Source: Hydrangea macrophylla
Lineage: Eukaryota > Streptophyta > Magnoliopsida > Cornales > Hydrangeaceae
Direction: 5' to 3'
Assembly: GCA_033977485.1 (NCBI GenBank)
Contig: CM066989.1
Span: 36,396,595-36,460,594, forward strand
DNA: 64,000 nt
This document shows positions 33,941-44,673 of the stretch, one piece after another (position 1 is the stretch's first letter; each line of letters begins with the position of its first letter). A program made the position numbers and the translations under genes. The notes beneath the pieces were generated by a model. It ran no database searches and was not told the origin of the DNA. It saw only the letters and a list, made by a program, of their open reading frames with translations.

Positions 33941-34559
33941 TAAAAATCATAAATGTGAAATATGTATTGAATCTAAGTTTGCTAGAAAACCATTTAAATC
34001 CATAGATAGAACAAGTGAATTATTAGATTTAATTCATACGGACTTATGTGATTTAAAATTAACTCCAACAAGAGGTGGAAAAAAATATTTCGTTACATTC
34101 ATAGATGATAAAAGTAGATATTGTTATGTTTATTTATTGCACTCAAAGGATGAGACCATATATATGTTTAAGACATATAAGGCTGAGGTTGAAAATCAAC
34201 TTTCAAACACAATTAAAATGGTGAGGTTGGATAGGGGAGGTGAATACGAGTCAACTCCATTGGCCGAATATTGTGCACTTAATGGCATAATTCACCAAAC
34301 TATGACACCTTATACACCGCAACAAAATGGTGTAGCGAAGAGAAAAAATCGAACTCTCAAGGAAATGGCTAATGCTATATTAAATAGCTCGGGAGTGCCA
34401 CATAACTTGTGGGGGGGGATGCCATTCTCACGGCGAAGTGATCCTAAATCGGATTCCACAAAAGAAGACTAACAAGTCTCCTTATGAAGTGTGGAAAGGT
34501 AGAGAACCCTCCTATAAAAAGTTGAAAGTGGGGGGGTGTCTAGCTAAGGTACAAGTTCC
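33735..34559 (+). repeat. Tandem unit 1 of the Copia internal region (825 bp, deleted)
   Basis: Starts GCTATCTAAAACACAAGCG in gag and ends in integrase at AAGGTACAAGTTCC. It lacks about 684 bp (zinc knuckle, protease, pre-integrase region) that unit 2 has; the deletion junction is AATAATT/GATAAAA. It contains an integrase fragment (33945-34440) with [20 protein letters not shown]. Confidence 0.9.
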
Positions 34560-36068
34560 GCTATCTAAAACACAAGCGTAAGGAATTGTCAATGGAAAAT
34601 TTGGTAGTGCGTTTAAGGATAGAAGAAGACAATCGGAAAGGAGATAAGAGTGGGATGCAAGGATCTATCGAGTCTAAGGCAAATCTTGTTGAAGGTGAGT
34701 CTTTAAAGGTTAAAAATCAAAGTAATACTAAGGGAGCAAAACGGAAGTCTACATACAATAATTCCAAGGACCATAAATCCAAGAAAATCAAAGGGAATTG
34801 TTGGGTTTTGTGGGATACCCGGGCATTGCGCAAGCGATTGTCGAAATTAGAAGGGATCTAATGAAGGGAACAAAAAGCCTAGCCAAGCAAACATGATAGA
34901 GACCGACGATCTTGCGGCGGTAATCATGGAAACTTGTGTTGTGACCGACTGAAAGAGTTGGTGGTAGAAACTAGGGCCACTAAGCACATTTGTGAAGATC
35001 GAAACATGTTTTCTACCTACACAAAGGTGGAAGGTGGTGAGAGGCTTTATATGGGAAATGCCGCAGCTGCAATCGTTGAAAGCAAAGGGAATGTGTTAAT
35101 GAAATTCACATCCGGCAAAGAGATGACTCTCCTAGATGTGCTACATGTACCCAAAATTTGAAAGAATTTGATGTCGGGTCCTATGCTTAGCAAGAAAGGA
35201 TTCAAGCTAGTCTTCGAATCCGATAAATTTGTATTAACTAAGGGTGGAATGTATGTAGGGACGAACTATATGTGTGATGGGCTCTTCAAAGTCAATTGTG
35301 CTCCTAAAATTAATATTAATGAGAATGAAATAAGCTCTTCTTATATTGTTGAGTTATGTAGTTTATGGCATTCTAGGCTTGGACAAGTTAATTTCAAATA
35401 TATGCATAAGATGATGAATTTAGGACTATTACCAAAATTTGAAATTGATAAAACTGATAAATGTGAAATATGTATTGAATCTAAGTTTGCTAGAAAACCA
35501 TTTAAATCCATAGATAGAACAAGTGAATTATTAGATTTAATTCATACGGACTTATGTGATTTAAAATTTACTCCAACAAAAGGTGGAAAAAAAATATTTC
35601 GTTACGTTCATAGATGATAAAAGTAGATATTGTTATGTTTATTTATTGCACTCAAAGGATGAGACGATAGATATGTTTAAGACATATAAGGCTGAGGTTG
35701 AAAATCAACTTTCAAACACAATTAAAATGGTGAGGTCGGATAGGGGAGGTGAATACGAGTCAACTCCATTGGCCGAATATTGTGCACTTAATGGCATAAT
35801 TCACCAAACTACGGCACCTTATACACCGAAACAAAATGGTGTAGCGGAGAGGAAAAACCGGAACTCTCAAGGAAATGGCTAATGATATATTAAATAGATC
35901 GAGCGTGCCACATAACTTGTGGGGGGATGCCATTCTCACGGCGAATGTGATCCTAAATCGGATTCCACATAAGAAGACTAACAAGTCTCCTTATGAAGTA
36001 TGGAAAGGTAGAGAACCCTTCTATAAAAAGTTGAAAGTGTGGGGGTGTCTAGCTAAGGTACAAGTTCC
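34560..36068 (+). repeat. Tandem unit 2 of the Copia internal region (1,509 bp)
   Basis: A full unit from gag tail through zinc knuckle, protease and pre-integrase to the integrase core. Both boundaries fuse integrase (AAGGTACAAGTTCC) to gag (GCTATCTAAAAC). In the unduplicated 3' part (55230) the same place reads AAGGTACAAGTTCTGCTTCC, so the fusion is a duplication breakpoint with very short homology (GCT). Confidence 0.92.
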
Positions 36069-36090
36069 GCTATCTAAAACACAAGCGTAA
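34586..36090 (+). pseudogene. pol: Copia gag-tail / protease / integrase, unit 2 (broken)
   Basis: Blocks: gag tail (34586-34861) with a +1 frameshift inside the zinc knuckle (NCWVLW instead of a CWFCG-like reading); protease (34934-35161), whose active site reads VVETRATKHIC where Copia has a (W)(V/I)DSGAT or DTGAT motif; pre-integrase and integrase N-terminus (35168-35617) with WHSRLGQVN and CEICIESKF; and the integrase core (35583-35900) with SDRGGEYES and NGVAERKN. A one-base shift in an A run near 35590 breaks the frame. The D, D and E positions of the integrase are visible, but the protease active site is lost. Confidence 0.85.
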
Positions 36091-36368
36091 GGAATTGTCA
36101 ATGGAAAATTTGGTAGTGCGTTTAAGGATAGAAGAAGACAATCGGAAAGGAGATAAGATTGGGATGCAAGGATCTATCGAGTCTAAGGCAAATCTTATTG
36201 AAGGTGAGTCTTCAAAGGTTAAAAATAAAAGTAATACTAAGGGAGCAAAACGGAAGTTTACATACAATAATTCCAAGGACCATAAATCCAAGAAAATCAA
36301 AGGGAATTGTTGGGTTTTGTGGGATACCCGGGCATCGCGCAAGCGATTGTCGAAATTAGAAGGGATCT
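36069..36368 (+). repeat. gag: Tandem unit 3 of the Copia internal region, left piece
   Basis: Third gag tail, again starting GCTATCTAAAACACAAGCG, with the same frameshift in the zinc knuckle as unit 2. It stops at GGGATCT (36368), where the CACTA element is inserted, and continues at 54026. The two pieces together are about 1.5 kb, matching unit 2. Confidence 0.9.
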
Positions 36369-36850
36369 CACTACAACAAATATGTGTTTTAGCAACAAAT
36401 CATGGCAAGGAAAGATAAATTTTCTTGCTAAAAGTATAGTATTAGCAAGGAAAAAATTTTTCCTTGCCAAAAGTATAAAAGACATATACATTTGGTGACA
36501 AAAGTTATATTTCCTTGCCAAATACATCACTTTTGGTAAGGAAAGTTCAATTCCTTGCTAAAAGTAATATATTTGGCGACGAAATATCAAATTCCTTGCA
36601 AAAAGAATTGTTTTGGCAAGGAAAGTTCAATTCCTTGCTAAAACTATGTTTTAGCATGGAAATAGTTTCCTCGCTAATGTTCACTTTTAGCCAGAAAACT
36701 TTTTTTCCTTGCTAAAGATAGGTTTTAGCAAGAAAACATTTTGTCCTTGCGAACAACACCTTCTGCAAGGGAATAGTATCCTTGCAAAAGTCTACTTTTG
36801 GGCAACGAAAATAACAAATCCTTGCTAAAACTAAGGATTTCCCTAAAAAT
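36369..36850. repeat. CACTA left end: inverted terminus and subterminal repeats
   Basis: After CACTACAACAAATATGTG there are about 15 copies of a TTTTAGCAAGGAAA-like word in both orientations, about 20-40 bp apart. In maize En/Spm the TNPA protein binds subterminal repeats arranged like this. That these are binding sites here is inferred from position and density. Confidence 0.85.
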
Positions 36851-36952
36851 AAAAATTTCCCCCAAAAAAAATTTCCCCTCAGAAGTTACAAACTCCCGCG
36901 CGTTGCCACTCTCTTTTTCTCTCTCTTAGCCCTGAAACCACCCAGCCCCTCT

Positions 36953-36997
<45 letters not shown>

Positions 36998-37963
36998 TGC
37001 AACCCCACTGCCGATCGCCAATGACGCCACCACTGCCGCTGCCGCTGTCACATGCGCAACCCTAAACTAACCTCGATCTCTTTATGTATGTATTCTTTGA
37101 TGCCCTAAATCAAACTTCAATCTGTCAATTTTTTTGTCATTGTTGTTTTGGGGATATCTAATTGGATCTATTTTGCTTTCTTTTCCTGAATTTGAGTCTA
37201 TCATTGATAGGGTTTCTTGATTGTAATACCAGTGTGTTTTCCAAAATACTATTTTTGTTGAACATGAGCTATCTTGAGGAATGAAGAAATTGGTGGAGGA
37301 ATGCAAGTGTTTGGACTTGATTGGCATAGCAAATAGACAATCTGACGATTGAAACTCAATATATAAGGCATACAACGCAAGAGGTATTGAAGTACTTTTT
37401 AATAACTAACATATATATATATATATATGTGTGTGTGTGTTCTTGCATTGTCAACTGTTCTTAATTCTTTGTTTCTTTCATGCTAATATATTTTTGGCTT
37501 ATCTTCAATTTTTGAAATCATGGTACGATTCAATCGGGTTGAGGAGATATACTGTAATGAGGAGTATTAGGAATTTATGACCCTCAAATTTTACCAAAAA
37601 AAATTCAAAAGCATTTGCATGTGTATTGATCTGTAAAGGTCATAATGGCACAATCAATTTGAAGTTCATACAACCAAAACTAAAGATCCAGCCCCATGTG
37701 ATTGAAGAGTTTTGTGTAACAGACCAACCGGAAAGCAAAAGATCAAAAAATAGAGGGCAATATCCTCACAGAATCACATAATAAAACTAAAATCCCAACC
37801 AAAAAGGAAAACCATCAATGTTTACCCAATCCCAACCCCAAATCTTTAAAGTTGAATAAATGTTATGGTATTCAAATTCTCCAAAATGGAATCTCAAATT
37901 TTGTTTTTTTGTTTTTTTTTTTTGTTGCTAGAAGTCAAATTTGTTTCTTAATGCTTTGACAAT
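36851..37963. other. CACTA 5' leader region
   Basis: A CT microsatellite (about 36959-36993) is followed by GCCACCACTGCCGCTGCC-like sequence (37021-37050), matching the leader layout of the smaller CACTA element at 25541. The rest is AT-rich and non-coding, with a TATATATATATGTGTGTG tract near 37411-37440. A transcription start is plausible but not demonstrable. Confidence 0.5.
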
Positions 37964-38560
37964 TGCACTATATTTTGTTTTAAGAGTGAAGGTATGGTTA
38001 CCAAGAGTGGATTTCCCAAAATTGGGAACCAAACCATAACTCTTAAGTATAATGGGTCCAGGGAACCATTGAATTTTCATTTGTTAAGATTGATTGATAT
38101 GGTTTAGAGTAAGAGATATTTAACTTATTCATTGCTTGGTTAATGAATCAAATGAAGATGAATAAATCATAGTTTGAATATTTGTTTTGTTTCCTTCAGT
38201 TGCGGTTAATTGGATACACATGCATGGAGAATAGTATTTATCATCCAATTTTTTCAAGAAGTTATTCCTTACATATTTTGTGCATTATTTACTTTGTTCA
38301 CAAGTTTCTTTTTTTTTTGTTCAAACTTTCATATTCTTCTTCTTGTTTTATCCCTTTTCCCATTTACTATCTTCATATTTTGGTAGGGTGAAATGAATAT
38401 TAGAATTAATTTAGCATTTTATTATTTAATATTTTCATATCCACGCATCGCATGTGCTCCGGTTGCTAGTATATATTACTTTAGAACTTAGATCTAGAAT
38501 ATAAATCAAAAGGTAGAATTTCTCAATTCCCAAAATTAACCTCTAATTCAGCAAAATTTT
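37964..38560. repeat. Direct repeat, copy 1 (~590 bp)
   Basis: From AATTGCACTATATTTTG to CTCAATTCCCAAAAT it matches 39267-39855 closely over its whole length. It contains a Helitron-like 3' end (CTAG at 38466-38469 after CACGCATCGCATGTG) and a Helitron-like 5' end (TCTAGAATATAAATC at 38493). Confidence 0.85.
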
Positions 38561-38649
38561 AAATTATGTGAGAGGGGGATAAGATCCCACATGTATCCTG
38601 GGATACCCAATATTTACTCCATATATACATATATTTATGTATATATATA

Positions 38650-39150
38650 CTCACTCCGTCTCATTTTATATGTCCTTTTTGGGGAATTCAACATTTTAAG
38701 GAGACAAAAAGAATCTACACCTAGTTTCCACAATTGTCCAAAATCATTGCACTTTCTTTTTTTATTTTGTTTTGGTTTTAATTGCAAAGAAGGGTAGTTT
38801 GAGAAACTAAGGGTGCGTTTGATAACACTAAAAATTTTAAGTGATTGAATTTGTAATACTGAAAATAGTACTTCAACTACTGAAATAGAATGTACTACGT
38901 ATTCAGTAATTATTTTCAATAGAAAATTTTCACTTCAAGTTTTCAATGATTTTTGGCTTCTTTTTCAATTAAGTGGTACGTTATCAAACGCACTGAAAAA
39001 GAATAAGTGCTGAATCTTTTCATTTTCAGCACTTATTTGGGTTATAAAAGATACCCTAAGTAAAATTTATATACTAATTTAGAAAAATGGACAACAATTT
39101 TAAGACATCCCAAAAAAGAAAAGGGGATATATAAAATGGGACGGAAGGAG
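38650..39150. mobile_element. Stowaway MITE containing a nested Tourist-like MITE
   Basis: TA dinucleotides flank it (38648-38649, 39151-39152). The ends are CTCACTCCGTCTCATTTTAT and, complemented, CTCCTTCCGTCCCATTTTAT, the classic Stowaway signature (CTCCCTCCGT). Without the nested element it is about 250 bp. The second copy of the surrounding duplication (39267-39855) lacks it. Confidence 0.88.
38811..39056. mobile_element. Tourist-like MITE inside the Stowaway MITE (246 bp)
   Basis: TAA flanks on both sides (38808-38810, 39057-39059) fit PIF/Harbinger target duplication. Termini are GGGTGCGTTTGATAAC and, complemented, GGGTATCTTTTATAAC. Internally there is a second inverted pair (GTTATCAAACGCACT near 38980). 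Non-coding. Confidence 0.72.
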
Positions 39151-39266
39151 TATCCCTTTATGTCCACTGAACGCTTAGAGAAAGACTAAAACAAAGAAAT
39201 TGTTTACAGGTTAGAGGGGTTTGCTCTACGGCTCTGTTCTTAATTATCCAAATTAATGGAGGACAA

Positions 39267-39855
39267 CAATTGCACTATATTTTGTTTTAAGAGTGAAGGT
39301 ATGGTTACCAAGTTTGGATTTCCCAAAATTGGGAACCAAACCATAACTCTTAAGTATAGTGGGTCCAGGGAACCATTGAATTTTCATTTGTTAAGATTGA
39401 TTGATATGGTTTAGAGTAAGAGATATTTAACTTATTCATTGCTTGGTTAATGAATCAAATGAAGATGAATAAATCATAGTTTGAATATTTGTTTTGTTTC
39501 CTTTAGTTGCGGTTAATTGGATACACATGCATGGAGAATAGTATTTATCATCCAATTTTTTCAAGAAGTTTTTCCTTACTTATTTTGTGCATTATTTACT
39601 TTGTTCACAAGTTCCTTTTTTTTTTTTTTGTTCAAACTTCATATTCTTCTTCTTCTTTTATCCCTTTTCCCATTTACTATCTTCATATTTTGGTAGGGTG
39701 AAAGGAATATTAGAATTAATTTAGCATTATATTATTTAATATTTTCATATTTTCATATGCACGCATCGCATGTGCTCCGGTTGCTAGTATATATTACTTT
39801 AGAACTTATATCTAGAATATAAATCAAAAGGTAGAGTTTCTCAATTCCCAAAATA
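39267..39855. repeat. Direct repeat, copy 2
   Basis: Near-identical to 37964-38560 and without the MITE pair. A short CAGGTTAGAGG word downstream of copy 1 (about 39209) recurs at 39866, so the duplicated unit was about 1.3 kb and copy 2 lost, or never had, about 600 bp. Confidence 0.85.
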
Positions 39856-41315
39856 TAAATAAACAGGTTAGAGGTGGGAAGAAAAGTTTCTAAACTTTGT
39901 TTAATGAAATTCCTAATTCACCTCTCAAAGAATAAAATTTCTTCTTAATCTTTAAAAAAAAAAAAAAAAACCTTAGTTGTCATAGTATTTCCCAACCATT
40001 CCTGTTAAGAAAGTCGATTTTGTTATTGAGGGTTTCTTTTTTCCTTCGCTCTAGAATCTTGTTTGGGCAAATATGGCTACAGTTTCTTTTAGATTTCTTC
40101 TTCTTAGGGAGAAAGTCTAATGTTTTTCTCATTACACGCTCTTTTCTGTATGGTTTTTTTTTTCTTCTCATTTTAAGAAGAATTGCTTATAGTCCCATTC
40201 CTTCTTAATTCTACTTCTTCTTCTTTTTTCCCTATCGCATGGATCAAAACCATATACTTATATACATACATACATATAGATGGCTGTATGTCATCAAGTA
40301 TGATTTTGATTCTTTTTCGTTCTTCTTTTATGTTGAACTTTTAGTGGGCTGGTGAAACTGTAAAAGTGAAAGTTGTTTGTGATAAACATGAAGGATTTGG
40401 ACATGGCTTGGTTGGTACAAAACCCATACTCCTACCTCGGGTACAATAAAACAAACTTGTAGGAAGAGACAGAATGAATAACGGACTTTCGGGGTGGATT
40501 CTGTAGCTTAAAACGTCGACTCACCGATCTCTCTCTCTGTAATCCCTCTCTCTCTCTATATATATATAAATATATATACATGCATATATATATATATCTC
40601 ACTGTAATCTCTCTATCTGTAAAAAAACAAAGATTCAAAACAGGTGGAGGAAGCAAAACAGAGAGCCCCAAAAGGAAGAGCAAAAGGTTATTGATCTCCA
40701 TTCCAAACTTGGCAACAGGTTATGTATTTATTTTTATTTTTTGGACTTCTTTCACTTTCTTCATATCTTATTCCTTTATTCAGATTTAATATTTGTTGCC
40801 ATTTGCATGGCCCCTCTCAAGCATGGAAATGCAAGAACAGGGGTTTTAAACTTATCTCTAGTTTTTGGGGTTGGTTCCTTTTTTATGGGTGTTGTTGATT
40901 TGTCCAAATTATGTTTGATTATAGGTCTAAGAAAAAGGCGGGCTCTTGAAAAACCACTCTAGAGAAACCCACACTAATAAGCCTACATTTCTAGATGAGA
41001 AATAGTATAGTTCCCAAAATCGTATCTCAAATTTAGTTCCCATGTGACATTAATAACACCTAAACTAATTTTCAATGAAAATGTATATGATCCAATATTA
41101 TTGGTGTGGCTCGATCCTTTACAATGTACTCCGTAAAAAATAATTCTTATGTATATAGAGATATACATTCTTTCTTGACCGTACTACAATGTTGCTACAT
41201 TATGACTTCTGACATTAGTTCACTGACCATTAAGCAAAACAAAGTTTAAATGAGAAAATGTATTGTGTACCTTTGAACTACTAGCTAATTTTTAGTTTAG
41301 TTCTTAATCTTTTAA

Positions 41316-41358
<43 letters not shown>

Positions 41359-42118
41359 TAATCACTCCCAAACAATAACTATGAAGATACATTTGTGCTA
41401 CATTATTTAGAATAGAGTTTATTTTTTGTAGGTTTTTCTTTTTTCCTTTCCGTGACTCCGATCAAATGACTTTCATAGAACTAATCAAACGTGTAGTTCA
41501 AATAGATGTGGGTGTGCAGTTTGTTTTTCAAATAGATGACAATGAAATGGGTGAAGACGTGGGTGGTTTTTTATTTGAAAATTTTGTTTGAATCTAAAAC
41601 ATAGTAGGAGAGAGAAACGATAGGAGAGTGCTGACTCAGAAGTGAGAAATATGATAGATTTTGTTATTTGACAGTTGTAGGACTTTTATAAAAAAAATTA
41701 TTTGAAAATTTTGTTGGTTTTGATGTAAATATAAGTGCCAGACCCCTGTTTTTGGTACCCCTACCTTTTGCTTTATATATTAGTATAGATGAGTGGAAGG
41801 GTATTTGTTTATATTCTATTGCCTATCTAGAAAATAGGTTTTTCCATCACTATGGTTGTAAATTTTGCTATCAGTTTGATTAGTTCCATCTTTTTTATAG
41901 GTCAATTGATTAGTTCTATCAATTTGATATAGTCCATAGGGCCTATTAGTGAAATGAGTAATGTTGTTTCCCAAATATGGGCTAAATAATCACAAAAGTT
42001 TTGCTTTCCTTTTATGTTTCTTTCCAAAAGCTTAGAAAGAAACATTTTTTTTTTAATTATTTTGTTTTGTTTTGTTTTTTTTATTCACTTCGTGCCCTCG
42101 GGCACGGATTATGACTAG
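39811..42118 (+). mobile_element. Possible Helitron (2.3 kb)
   Basis: The 3' terminus is strong: a perfect 7-bp hairpin CGTGCCC-TC-GGGCACG (42091-42106), 8 nt, then CTAG (42115-42118) followed by T, as in Helitrons. The proposed 5' end is TCTAGAATATAAATCAAAAG at 39811 after an A. On the minus strand another Helitron-like 5' end, TCTATACTAATATATAAAGC, starts at 41789, so more than one element may be mixed. No Rep/helicase is present; it would be non-autonomous. Confidence 0.5.
40459..40507. repeat. Single fragment of the 173-bp satellite monomer
   Basis: GTAGGAAGAGACAGAATGAA followed by TAACGGACTTTCGGGGTGG and ATTCTGTAG aligns with the monomer core (GTGGGAAGAAACGGAACAAA, TAACGGACTCCCGGGGTGG, ATTC(C/T)ATAG) of the array at 49850-53075. 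It stands alone about 9.4 kb upstream in the same CACTA element. Confidence 0.75.
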
Positions 42119-43173
42119 TGATTCTATAATGTAGAGTTATGTTGAATTTGCACAGTTTATAATGAAACAGCCCCTTATTGCAATATGATTCTATAATGTT
42201 TTTTTTTCTCCCTCTACACTTGTTTAGGTTTACTCGCCTGTTTGCATTACTTTAGTATATATGGTTAGACCTTGTTTATATGCTCTCTCGGAGATATGCT
42301 TGCATCATTATTCACTTGCTAAATCAAACCTGCACATTTATTAGATATGGACAAGAGTTGGATACCATTGACTACCACACGATTGGGTAGGTTGAGTGAG
42401 CAATATGTAAATGGGGTAAAAGCATTCATCAAATTTGCAGTTGCAGTTAAGGACCATGAAGGTAATATTCGGTGTCCTTGTACAAGCTGTGTGAACATTC
42501 TACTGCAGTTGGTTCCAATTGTTCACCTTCATTTGATCAAGAACGGGATTATGAAATCATATGTTCACTGGGTGGAACATGGGGAACCTCAAGTCTCGCG
42601 TAGCATTGCCGAGCAACATGGTTATGATCATCAAATGGCAGATAATGATAGTGGGGCTCTGGATGGTATGGATGAAATGGTAGAGGATCGAGTAAGGGGT
42701 GAGCCGACCGATACGACCCAGAGCGAGGAAGCACGAAATTTTGATAGACTAATCGATGACGCAAAACGTGACCTTTACCCAGGTTGCAAAGATTTTACTC
42801 TATTGAAGTTCGTCATTAGTATACTTGATGTGAAAGTACTGAACAATTGGAGTAATAAGTCGCTTGACATGCTTCTTGGGTTACTGATGAAACTTTTACC
42901 AGAGGGTAATTTGGTTCCGAAATCGACATATGAAGCGAAGAAGATAATACGTGATCTGGGCATGTCATACGAGCACATTGATGCATGCAAAAATGACTGT
43001 GCCCTCTTTTGGAAGGAGAATAAAGGCCTCGATAAGTGTCCAGAATGTGAAGAGTCCAGATACAAGATCAATCATGGCAAGGGTAAGAAGATATCCCACA
43101 AGGTTCTACGTTACTTCCCGTTGACACTGAGGTTGCAGAGATTGTACATGTCTAAGAAGAGAGCATCAGATAT

Positions 43174-44673
43174 TGAAGGAAAAACTGGTTTAAATTAATT
43201 TTTAAACGCACAGCGGAAATAATCAAGTTATAAAACGTTTGGTATCCCAGGATCTACTACTCGTCAATTCCATAGATGCGTACAAGAGGGGACAAGAGTT
43301 ATACCTTAGTGTCTTGAACCCAATTCTGATTTTCTTCTCCTTGGTGATGCAGCAGCCTCCACTAGGTTGTCTTCACCCTTATGTCTCCTGCGGATGCTTC
43401 CCGGAGAGACTAGAGATGGTGGGATCTCTAATAGAGAGGAAGGAGAAGGTTTGGTACTCTAAAACAGTTTCAGCAGCGTCTGGTTAATAAAAACGATGAA
43501 CTTCTTTTCCAGAACGCAGCTGCCCTATTTATAGATTCCCAGAACCGACCTAATCTTCAATCGATCGAATGACTTCGATCGATCGACCATTCGATCGATC
43601 GAACAATTCTCGATCGATCGAAACTGCTATGACTTCGATCGATCGAACTAGCTCCAATCGATCGAACCTGCCTTGACAGCTTCCTCAAGTGTTTCTCCAA
43701 GTATCCTGATGGAGCTAGGAGTGGGACCTCCTAGGTTCTTTATTGTTGGCTCAGATCAGTCGATTAATTCCCATGACCAAACTCTTTGATCAGCAAATTG
43801 ATCGACTAATCAGTTAACGTTTACTCCACTATAAAACGATAACTGAACTCCAACGCAAAAGAGCATATCCGAAGCGATAACTAGACTTGTATGTTGTACT
43901 AATGTCCCTCTACCTTCAGCATTCGTAATCATATTCAGGTAGTCAGATAACTATTACTGTCAACCTGAATCATGATTACTTCTTGTATTCCTTGAGTCCC
44001 ATTCACCTCTCATGATTACCAAACATGTTGATAACTCTTATCAACAAGACTGCAGTACTCAATAATCGACTTGGTGACATTCTCAAGGGAATGCTTACTC
44101 TGAAACAGAGGGTAGATTCTATCTTGACAATAAATGTTCACAACCCTATGGACATGACATACCCAAGATACCCAGGTGTTGATCTTCTATAGACCTCACT
44201 GATTGGTAAGTCAAAGCAGTCATATCCACAGTCTGTGTTCATATTCGTCTCAAGATTGAGAACACGTACCTTATACAAGTTATGAGTTCCTATTGACTGT
44301 TGACAGCCTTGAGCGTCAATAGGAAACTCAGGTCCGTCAATGCACTATAAGCACTAGCATATCAACTAAGAGCTACACTCTAGTGATTGAGATTAATCAC
44401 TCCATCCAATGGTAGTTAATTATGCTACAGTGTAGACCTGATGAGGTATCCAATCTCATCATCCACTGCGACATATTCTAAGTATCAAAGAATAGTAATT
44501 TGTATCTCACTTGTATGCATCTCATACACACACAAATTACTTACTATGATACATAAGGATTAACAATCATCTCATGAAATGAACATACATAATGAAATGT
44601 AAAGCCGATATCCATATATTAAAATGTCAATGTCTCATACATAAAGTAATGGTTTGAGGGCACAGACCCAACA
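43174..44673 (-). mobile_element. Solo LTR, 1,500 bp, TSD GATAT, in the transposase gene
   Basis: Perfect 5-bp duplication GATAT (43169-43173, 44674-44678). The segment runs from TGAAGG to CCAACA, so on the minus strand it begins TGTTGGGTCTGTGCCC and ends CCTTCA. Removing it and one GATAT restores the transposase frame (ASD then MRWHKDER). A minus-strand TATAAATA lies at 43533-43526. CGATCGATCG-type palindromes (43560-43676) lie just upstream of it. No gag, pol or second LTR is present. Confidence 0.88.
43526..43676 (-). promoter_or_regulatory. TATA box and TCGATCGA array in the solo LTR
   Basis: TATAAATA on the minus strand at 43533-43526. About five TTCGATCGATCGA-like words occupy 43560-43676 directly upstream in that orientation. 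All are self-complementary and contain CpG. Regulatory function is inferred from placement. Confidence 0.5.

Larger units (their letters stand above)
38493..39787 (+). mobile_element. Helitron-like unit (1.3 kb), tentative
   Basis: The left edge TCTAGAATATAAATCAAAAG resembles plant Helitron 5' ends (TCTATACTA/TCTA...AATATA...) and follows an A. The right edge is CTAG followed by T, preceded by an imperfect hairpin (CACGCATCGCATGTG). It contains the Stowaway MITE. The unit could also be explained as one unit of a plain tandem duplication, so the call is tentative. Confidence 0.4.

Noticed and set aside
38182..39701. Two similar open frames (MRLIGYTCMENSIYH-like), suggesting a duplicated gene
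   Set aside because: The similarity is the ~590-bp DNA direct repeat; the frames are short, T-rich and start at different points.
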